This document shows, piece after piece, positions 4,794 to 9,623 of a DNA stretch of 9,623 nt. How positions within the stretch are numbered: position 1 is the first letter of the stretch; each line of letters starts with the position of its first letter. A model generated the notes under the pieces. It was given only the letters and a program-made list of their open reading frames with translations. It was not told the DNA's origin and ran no database searches. This DNA is from JAAAOZ01 sp964496595 (GTDB lineage Bacteria > Chloroflexota > Anaerolineae > B4-G1 > SLSP01): contig CAZCAI010000168.1 of assembly GCA_964496595.1 (NCBI GenBank), forward strand, positions 1 through 9,623. The letters run 5' to 3'. Made by a program: the position numbers and the translations under genes.

Positions 4794-5369
4794 TTATTCC
4801 TCGCAGCCCACTGGCCAGATCCAGATTCCCGTGCTTGCCGTTTGTCCATCGGCCGACCAAACGCGGGCGGTGGCGGGCATCGGCTCGCACAATCGCCAGC
4901 GGAAGGTCACCTCCAGCTCCTCGAAGATGGAGCCATCTTCCAACTGTGAGCGATAGGGCGGTGTGCCGCCGATGACGTGGTAGCGAATAATACCCTCGTA
5001 ATCGCTTGTCTCTGAGATGGGATGCCATTCCACGAACTCCCATGGCGGATCATCGAAGCTCAGCGGCGGGCCGGGCGGGACCGTCGCTGTGGGCCTGCTG
5101 ACTGTGGCGGTGAGTGTGGCTGTCGCCGTCGGTGTGAGCGTCGTCGTGATTGTCGCGGTGGCGGTCAGGACGTCGGTAGGCGTTGGCTCGATGGCGGCGT
5201 TAGTTGCCGTAGGCGCGCTCTCGGACGGCGTCGGCGTGGCGACCAGGACGGTCACATAGACGATGGGTGTTTGCGTCGGCGCCGGCTCGGCGATGCCGGG
5301 GAAGTTGCACGCCAGCACGATCAAGAGCCAGACGCCAACGGCGATCATCAATAACGATTTTTTGCGCAT
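4794..5369 (-). CDS. Pro/Thr-rich lipoprotein with C-terminal Ig-like module
   Basis: The 191-residue product begins MRKKSLLMIAVGVWLLIVLAC, a lipoprotein-type signal ending at C21 (lipobox VLAC, a little atypical). A Pro/Thr/Ala-rich stalk of about residues 34-101 follows, then a folded tail of about 90 residues. The tail contains YHVIGGTPPYRSQLEDG (130-146), reminiscent of the GGxPPY signature in bacterial surface Ig-like/SprB-type repeats. It also has two cysteines (C161 and C189) that could form a disulphide outside the cell. ATG at 5369 is preferred over a GTG at 5387 because GAGG lies 9 nt upstream and the signal peptide starts there. It begins 4 nt after the stop of the deacetylase gene, so the two are surely co-transcribed and probably translationally coupled. 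Function unknown; a cell-surface binding or accessory role to the deacetylase is an inference. Confidence 0.8.
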   Translation of the reverse strand: MRKKSLLMIAVGVWLLIVLACNFPGIAEPAPTQTPIVYVTVLVATPTPSESAPTATNAAIEPTPTDVLTATATITTTLTPTATATLTATVSRPTATVPPGPPLSFDDPPWEFVEWHPISETSDYEGIIRYHVIGGTPPYRSQLEDGSIFEELEVTFRWRLCEPMPATARVWSADGQTASTGIWIWPVGCEE

Positions 5370-5373
5370 TGTC

Positions 5374-6537
5374 TTATTCCTCTTCACTTGTCTTGTGGTG
5401 TGCTCTTTGCAATTCCTCTAAAATCGCGACGAAATCCTCTAACGACCAATTGCCGCCCACGCGGATGCGCGGCCAGGTATAGCGATTGTCCAGCCGCTGC
5501 GTCGCGCCCCACTTGGTGGTAACCGCGCCCCGATAGCCAGCGGATGCTACGACCGCCAATGTATCATCATCGTAGCGCCCGGAGGGATAGCAGAAGAAGG
5601 TGACGGGGCGCTGGGTGTGCGCCTCGACGGCCTCCTTCGATCCCAGGATCTGATAGACTAAGAAATCATAGGTGCGTCTGGTGAGATCATAGTGATCGCG
5701 CCCGTGCGCCTGAATCTGCATCCCCCCTTCGGCCATCGTCAGCATTTCGGCCCACGTCAGATAGTGCTCAGCCTCGTAGTGCGCGGGCGTCGCCAACACG
5801 AAGAATTCCCCCACGAAGCCATACGCCTGGAGAAGCGGCAGCGCCTCGGTGAGGGCGTCCTTGTAGCCGTCGTCGAAGGTGAGCACGATGGGCTTGGGCG
5901 GCAGCGGCTTGCCAAGCTCCAGCGCTTCGTAGAGATCCATCAATGTAACGGTCTGATAGCCCGCATCTTGCAGATAGCGCAGATGCTCCTCAAAACGTTC
6001 CGGCGGAACTGTCAGATCCCGACGATAGACATCGGCATCGGGCGGCAGCTCCGAGATGTAGTGGTACATCAAGATGGGGACGTGGACTTCCTCCGGCGGC
6101 GGGGGATAGGTCGGTGTGGGACTCGGCGTCGGGGGCGGCGTGGGCGTCGTCAGCGGAGAGAGCAGCGGCGAGATAACGGGCGTCGCGGTGATGGGGAGCG
6201 TGGTCGTGGTCGTGGGCGTCAATGTGAGCGTGAGCGGCAGCGTTGCAGTCGGTGTGGGCGTCGGCGTCAGCGTCGGCGTCGCTGTCGGCGAGGGCGATGG
6301 CGTCGCTGTCGGCGTCGCGGTTGGCGTGGGGGTCGGCGACGGTGTGATGGTGGGGGTCGCGGTGGGGGTGGCTGTGGCTGTCGCGGTGGGCGTCGGCGAC
6401 GGGACGGCGAAGCCCAAGGGGGAATTGGCGCGGGTCACGAACGCCATCGAACTCGAGGCCACACAGCTATTCAAGGGGAGCAACATCAGTATCCCTAGCC
6501 ATAGCAAGTGTTGCACGGCGCGGAATTTCAGCTTCAT
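5374..6537 (-). CDS. polysaccharide deacetylase (CE4/NodB) lipoprotein with Pro/Thr stalk
   Basis: A 387-residue protein in three parts. A hydrophobic signal ends at a possible lipobox LNSC (C25). A long TP/TA-rich linker spans residues 47-146. A NodB-homology domain fills about 152-375 and would remove N- or O-acetyl groups from glycans. Visible motifs are VPILMYHY (153-160), the catalytic TFDDGY (220-225, D222 base and D223 metal ligand), the metal-binding histidines H278 and H282 in HGRDHYDL, FCYPSGRYD (315-323), and a WPRIRV strand near the end. So all metal ligands look intact. The substrate (peptidoglycan, exopolysaccharide or chitin-like) cannot be told. The ATG overlaps the Nudix stop as ATGA, with GGAGG 7 nt upstream, and the next lipoprotein starts 4 nt after its stop, marking a compact operon for a surface-anchored enzyme. 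Confidence 0.92.
   Translation of the reverse strand: MKLKFRAVQHLLWLGILMLLPLNSCVASSSMAFVTRANSPLGFAVPSPTPTATATATPTATPTITPSPTPTPTATPTATPSPSPTATPTLTPTPTPTATLPLTLTLTPTTTTTLPITATPVISPLLSPLTTPTPPPTPSPTPTYPPPPEEVHVPILMYHYISELPPDADVYRRDLTVPPERFEEHLRYLQDAGYQTVTLMDLYEALELGKPLPPKPIVLTFDDGYKDALTEALPLLQAYGFVGEFFVLATPAHYEAEHYLTWAEMLTMAEGGMQIQAHGRDHYDLTRRTYDFLVYQILGSKEAVEAHTQRPVTFFCYPSGRYDDDTLAVVASAGYRGAVTTKWGATQRLDNRYTWPRIRVGGNWSLEDFVAILEELQRAHHKTSEEE
6100..6399 (-). repeat. low-complexity Pro/Thr linker DNA
   Basis: About 300 bp of degenerate short repeats built from ACG/ACC/ACN, CCN and GCN codons encode the stalk of the deacetylase (residues 47-146). Periodicity is 6 bp, from alternating T-P and T-A codons. 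A related but more diverged stretch at about 5070-5270 encodes the stalk of the following lipoprotein. Long antisense open frames across both blocks are by-products of this composition. Confidence 0.85.
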
Positions 6538-7085
6538 AGAGCGGCCTCCAATTCAGCGCGCCAGCGCTCGATGGCGCGGGAAGTAGCCCGAAAGGCTATC
6601 GGAGGCAGCGCATCGGGGGCGAAGAAGCCCGCGGCGCCGGCGTCATCGCCGGCGATCAGCTCGCCGCCCGTGATCCGCCCGTGATAGACGATGACAATAT
6701 CCGCGCCGCGGGGATGCTCGCGCCCGGCGACGACATCCACAAGCCCGCCGACCTCCGCATCTAAGCCTGTCTCCTCCCATGTCTCGCGGACGGCTGCGTC
6801 GCTGGGGGCCTCGTCATACTCGACGAAGCCCGCGGGCAGCGTCCAAGCGCCGCGATGGGGGTTCAAGGCCCGTTGGACGAGGAGTACGCGCCCCGCGTCG
6901 TCGGTGAGGAGCATTCCCGCCGCGATTTTGTGCTGTTGAAAAATGATGCGCTCACAGCGTGGGCAGTAGCGTCGCGTCCGGCCAAAGGCCTCACGCGATG
7001 TCAACTCGGCGCCGCAGTGTGGGCAGAAGTTCAGCGCTTGCCGATGCACTTCATCGCGAGCGTGATAATGTTGTTCGAATGTCAT
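6534..7085 (-). CDS. Nudix hydrolase with N-terminal zinc ribbon
   Basis: A 183-residue protein with a zinc ribbon CPHC...CPRC (C21, C24, C41, C44) followed by a Nudix fold. The Nudix box is complete: G86, E92, R100-E101, E104-E105 and G107-L108 (GFVEYDE...RETWEETGL). Such enzymes cleave nucleoside diphosphates linked to another moiety. The zinc ribbon recalls NADH pyrophosphatase NudC, but the protein is shorter than usual NudC and I do not see the SQPWPFPxS signature after the box, so a different substrate such as ADP-ribose or a nucleotide sugar is possible. ATG at 7085 has TAGGAGA upstream. Its TGA overlaps the deacetylase start by 4 nt, so it heads the envelope operon; what links it to glycan deacetylation is unclear. 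Confidence 0.88.
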   Translation of the reverse strand: MTFEQHYHARDEVHRQALNFCPHCGAELTSREAFGRTRRYCPRCERIIFQQHKIAAGMLLTDDAGRVLLVQRALNPHRGAWTLPAGFVEYDEAPSDAAVRETWEETGLDAEVGGLVDVVAGREHPRGADIVIVYHGRITGGELIAGDDAGAAGFFAPDALPPIAFRATSRAIERWRAELEAAL

Positions 7086-7157
7086 AGTCTCCTAAGTGAT
7101 AATATCCATCGCCCTAAAAGCGTTCCATCTTGAAAAATTCGTAGCGTTGCTGACACT

Positions 7158-7192
7158 ATTTAAAAAGTTTTTGCCGGATTGTCAAATCCGGC
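7158..7192 (-). promoter_or_regulatory. promoter of the Nudix-deacetylase operon with -35 inside a dyad
   Basis: On the minus strand a perfect TTGACA (7185-7180) is followed by a 16-bp spacer and TTAAAT (7163-7158), giving a start near 7151 and a leader of about 66 nt. The -35 hexamer is exactly framed by a 7-bp inverted repeat, GCCGGAT-TTGACA-ATCCGGC (7192-7173). The dyad could be an operator. It could instead be a hairpin ending the serine hydrolase transcript, though AAAAA rather than a U-run follows it directly. Confidence 0.5.
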
Positions 7193-7238
7193 GAGACGTT
7201 GGCTTGGAGTTCCGCGAATTTATCCGCCAGGCTTGCTC

Positions 7239-8735
7239 CTACTCGCGATGGCGCAGCAGCCATCCCACCTTGAACAGCCCCTGCGCGTAATCGGGCAGCG
7301 TGCCCACCAACAGCCAGGTGAATATATCGGGAATGCGGGTCACCATCACCTGCCCGATCACGGCTAAGTTGAAGCGATCCCCAAAAAGCTGCGCCGCTTG
7401 CCACATCCCCACGGCGATGATGATGGTGGGGATGATGAAGTGTGAGGCGATGTCCCACGCGCGCTTGCGCGGCGCCATAGCGGCGACCTCGCGCGTCCAC
7501 GCGGGCAACTTAAGCGCGCTACGTAGCATAAAACCCGCCGTGAGCAGGAATCCGATGAGCATCCCCGCACCGATCACCTGCATCGATGGCCCCGGAGATG
7601 CTTCCGCGTTGCTCGTCGGCTCGCTGTTCCCCAGCGCCCGCGCGACGATTCCCGCGGTCAATTGCGGCTGTGAGATGAACGCATCCACGAGATAGCCCTG
7701 GTTCATCAGGATCACGATCCCCAGACCGCGCTCCGGGTACATGAAGAGCTCGGTCTTGAAGCACTCGTTGGCGCCGCCATGGGAGATCTGCACGAGGCCG
7801 TCTCGCTCGTCGATGTGCCATCCCATATTGTAGTCAAAGCCCTCGTAATCGCCCGCCGTATGCATCTGGGCGACGCCCGCCGGGGAAAGTACGTTAGTTT
7901 CACCGTATCGCCCGTCGTTGTTCTGGGCGATGACGAAATGCGCCATATCCTCGGCCGTGGACATCAAATAGCCCGCGCCCAGCTCGGCCGGGCGGAAAAC
8001 TTGTTGGCGAGGCGTCAGAATGCCCAAAAAGCGGCTGTATCCTTGCGCCAAGCCGTGGGCTTGCGCCTCGTCCGGCGAAGTAAAACTCCGCTCCATCTCC
8101 AGCGGCGCGAAGATATGCTCCGCCACGTACTCCTCGTAGGATTGGCCGGTGACCTTTTCTACAATCAGTGATAGGGTAGTGTAGTTCATATTGAAGTATT
8201 GGGCGGTCTGGCCCAGGGGCGCGGTCAGGTGCGCGATGCGCAGCCGCCGCACGGCCTCCTCGCGGCTGATGTCGGGCGGCAGCACGGTATCGAAGCCCGC
8301 ATCCGAAAGGCCGCTGACGTGATGGGCCAGATGGCGCACCGTCATCTCGCGCGATGCCGCCGCGTCGGCCACCTCGAACCAGGGCAGGTATGTCCGCACC
8401 GGCGCATCCAGATCGATTTTATCTTGCGCGACCAGTTGCATCACGGCCAAGCCGGTGAAGGATTTGGAGACCGATCCAATGTAGAGCGGCGTCTGCGCCG
8501 TCATCTCCCGATTGCGTCCAGCTTTCCCATAGCCTTGAAGATAGAGAATCTCATCGCCCTGAGTGATGGCAATCGCTACGCCGGGTAGCGCGTGCTTGTG
8601 CATCTGGGCTTCGATGAAGGCATCGATGGCGTCCAGATCGGGTGTTTGGGCTCCCGCAGTCGGAATGACAAGCCACATCGATAAGGTCACGAGCAGCAGA
8701 GATAATATGATCCGTTGTGTGATTTGCCAGGTCAT
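7239..8735 (-). CDS. serine hydrolase, beta-lactamase/class C PBP family, with C-terminal membrane helices
   Basis: A 498-residue secreted protein with an N-terminal signal (about 1-30, cleavage near AGAQ) and a serine beta-lactamase-like domain of about 35-370. Family motifs are present: SVSK (S88 nucleophile, K91), YFN (Y180, N182) in the YxN position before MNYTTLSLIVEKVTG, and HGG (319-321) in place of KTG. After a Ser/Pro-rich linker come three predicted membrane helices (about 386-405, 432-452 and 463-482), so the catalytic domain is tethered outside the cell. This family covers D-alanyl-D-alanine carboxypeptidases, esterases and peptidases; the substrate here is not predictable, and antibiotic resistance should not be assumed. 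ATG at 8735 is preferred over upstream codons to 8876 because AAAGGA sits 7 nt before it and a signal peptide starts there; the upstream extension only translates the tandem repeat and the preceding gene's end. Confidence 0.88.
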   Translation of the reverse strand: MTWQITQRIILSLLLVTLSMWLVIPTAGAQTPDLDAIDAFIEAQMHKHALPGVAIAITQGDEILYLQGYGKAGRNREMTAQTPLYIGSVSKSFTGLAVMQLVAQDKIDLDAPVRTYLPWFEVADAAASREMTVRHLAHHVSGLSDAGFDTVLPPDISREEAVRRLRIAHLTAPLGQTAQYFNMNYTTLSLIVEKVTGQSYEEYVAEHIFAPLEMERSFTSPDEAQAHGLAQGYSRFLGILTPRQQVFRPAELGAGYLMSTAEDMAHFVIAQNNDGRYGETNVLSPAGVAQMHTAGDYEGFDYNMGWHIDERDGLVQISHGGANECFKTELFMYPERGLGIVILMNQGYLVDAFISQPQLTAGIVARALGNSEPTSNAEASPGPSMQVIGAGMLIGFLLTAGFMLRSALKLPAWTREVAAMAPRKRAWDIASHFIIPTIIIAVGMWQAAQLFGDRFNLAVIGQVMVTRIPDIFTWLLVGTLPDYAQGLFKVGWLLRHRE

Positions 8736-8750
8736 TGCGTTTTCCTTTAA

Positions 8751-8786
8751 TAATGCTATGTCTAATGCTATGTCTAATGCTATGTC
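8751..8786 (-). repeat. 12-bp tandem repeat, 3 copies, before the serine hydrolase SD
   Basis: Three perfect units of GACATAGCATTA (minus-strand sense) fill 36 of the 52 bp between the stop of the upstream gene (8788-8790) and the serine hydrolase ATG (8735). The last unit ends 2 bp before the ribosome binding site AAAGGA (8748-8743). This is the third leader in the window with such an array; the unit differs from the other two. Confidence 0.92.
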
Positions 8787-8787
8787 G

Positions 8788-9600
8788 TTACGGCCCTTTC
8801 GCGCGGATGTACGTATCAATATCCGCGTTATAGACGATTTCCTCGACGGTGAAGACCGCCCAAGGCGATCCATCATCGAACCAGGTGACCGCGCCGACCG
8901 TGGCGATTTTGTGACCGTCGACCTCGCCCCAACTCAAAGCCTCATTTAGCCAGAGCGTCTTCCCCTCGTCTGCCGCGCCTTTGTAGCGCATCGCCTCCAA
9001 TAGATGCAGCCTGCCATCCGCCGGATCAAACCGGACAACGAAATGCTCTTCCCCTGCGCCGAACGGCACGACTAAGACCGCCGTCTCATCGTCCACCGGC
9101 TCCCACCGCACGCGCGGATCGGTGATCCAGAGGGCGGGCATCCACACGGCCTCGCCCCACAGCGCCAGATTTGCGCCCTGATCGATGTGGGGGCCGGATT
9201 CCTCGCCGAAGGGCAATTCCATCAAGGCCTCGCCATCGATGTAGCGCTCGTTGACCTTCAGGATTGGCAGCCCGAAGAGGGTCAGCTCGATGTAATGGCG
9301 GTAGGACTGCCCGGCGATGTGCGTGAAGCGAAAGCGCCCTGGAAAGGTGAAGTTGCCCATCGGGCGTAAGGTGGCGCGGCCAGAGATCACGGCAGATTCG
9401 ATGACGGGAACTTCCTCGCCGTAGATCTCGCGGTAGAAGCGCGCCACGGGCGCGGGTAGATCATCGGGCAGCGGCGCAGTCTCCAATTCCGGCGTCGATT
9501 GCGAAAACGCAGGAAAGGGCGCGGGCTTGATCTGCAATCCCAACCACAGCAACAACACCAGGCCAAAGATCAGACTCGCAATGCCGATCATAAATTTCAT
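8788..9600 (-). CDS. DUF6544-like membrane-anchored protein
   Basis: The 270-residue product has one N-terminal membrane helix (about 4-23), probably an uncleaved anchor, then a beta-rich outer domain. The order of PVARFYREIY (51-60), a GRF-RFTHI-like strand (88-95), ERYIDGEALMEL (118-129), EAVWMPALW (150-158), RWEPVDDETAVL (165-176) and a late GEVDGHKIATVGAVTWF (225-241) is what I remember of the DUF6544 (DUF6920) family, whose function is unknown. ATG at 9600 has AAGGAG 5 nt upstream, so the gene is complete. Its promoter lies beyond the right edge. The serine hydrolase follows after 52 nt with no terminator between them, so they are probably co-transcribed. Confidence 0.75.
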   Translation of the reverse strand: MKFMIGIASLIFGLVLLLWLGLQIKPAPFPAFSQSTPELETAPLPDDLPAPVARFYREIYGEEVPVIESAVISGRATLRPMGNFTFPGRFRFTHIAGQSYRHYIELTLFGLPILKVNERYIDGEALMELPFGEESGPHIDQGANLALWGEAVWMPALWITDPRVRWEPVDDETAVLVVPFGAGEEHFVVRFDPADGRLHLLEAMRYKGAADEGKTLWLNEALSWGEVDGHKIATVGAVTWFDDGSPWAVFTVEEIVYNADIDTYIRAKGP

Positions 9601-9623
9601 CGCTTCTCCTTCTCTGAACTAAA

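Noticed and set aside
4732..5043. Minus-strand open frame of 103 codons overlapping the small lipoprotein
   Set aside because: It is in another frame of the lipoprotein gene, Arg/His-rich, and continues through the promoter of the next gene.
5017..5354. Plus-strand Val/Gly-rich and Arg-rich frames over the small lipoprotein
   Set aside because: They are shadows of the Thr/Pro/Ala stalk codons; no SD and no recognisable domain.
6100..6399. Regular short repeats that might suggest a CRISPR or satellite array
   Set aside because: There is no repeat-spacer structure; the periodicity is that of alternating Thr-Pro and Thr-Ala codons in a real reading frame.
5692..6498. Long plus-strand open frame of 268 codons, Arg/Gly-rich
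   Set aside because: It is antisense to the deacetylase and arises from the Pro/Thr codon repeats; the opposite strand carries intact NodB motifs.
7239..8735. Antibiotic-resistance beta-lactamase
   Set aside because: The fold family fits, but HGG instead of KTG and a C-terminal membrane domain point to the broad serine hydrolase/peptidase group, so resistance cannot be claimed.

Overview
The window looks like chromosomal DNA from a moderately GC-rich bacterium, most likely a member of the Chloroflexota (Anaerolineae-like). This is an inference. It rests on two secreted proteins with long Pro/Thr linkers of the TPTPTATAT kind, which are common in that phylum, together with an SpoVS homologue in a non-Firmicute-looking context and a tmRNA of standard bacterial form. 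No phage, plasmid or conjugation genes, CRISPR array or defence system can be seen.

Left part (1-1080, plus strand): a near-consensus promoter drives a SpoVS-family gene and then a small two-helix membrane protein. A strong hairpin terminator at 1050-1080 closes this unit and faces the convergent holB unit. Next (1093-3263, minus strand) comes a housekeeping block, in transcription order: tmRNA (ssrA) with its own promoter and palindromic terminator, a THEP1-like P-loop NTPase, and the DNA polymerase III delta-prime clamp-loader subunit (holB).

Middle (3264-4422): a gene-poor stretch holds an 87-bp element with 15-bp terminal inverted repeats, possibly a MITE-like remnant. It is followed by a plus-strand TIM-barrel sugar isomerase/epimerase-type gene that lacks a ribosome binding site and may be leaderless. 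The hairpin just past its stop codon is oriented to terminate the opposing minus-strand genes.

Right part (4454-9600, all minus strand): a DUF6544-like membrane-anchored protein is followed by a serine beta-lactamase-fold hydrolase with a C-terminal membrane domain. Then comes a tightly packed unit of zinc-ribbon Nudix hydrolase, CE4 polysaccharide deacetylase lipoprotein with a Pro/Thr stalk, and a Pro/Thr-rich lipoprotein with an Ig-like tail, followed by a small membrane protein with its own promoter. The theme is cell-envelope or extracellular work.

The most unusual pattern is at translation starts. Three genes (spoVS, the small membrane protein and the serine hydrolase) have perfect or near-perfect tandem repeats of 10, 13 and 12 bp directly upstream of the Shine-Dalgarno sequence. 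In two of them the last repeat unit supplies the first bases of the Shine-Dalgarno itself. I found no clear evidence of a wholly new multi-gene system; the other notable points are local regulatory and structural ones.
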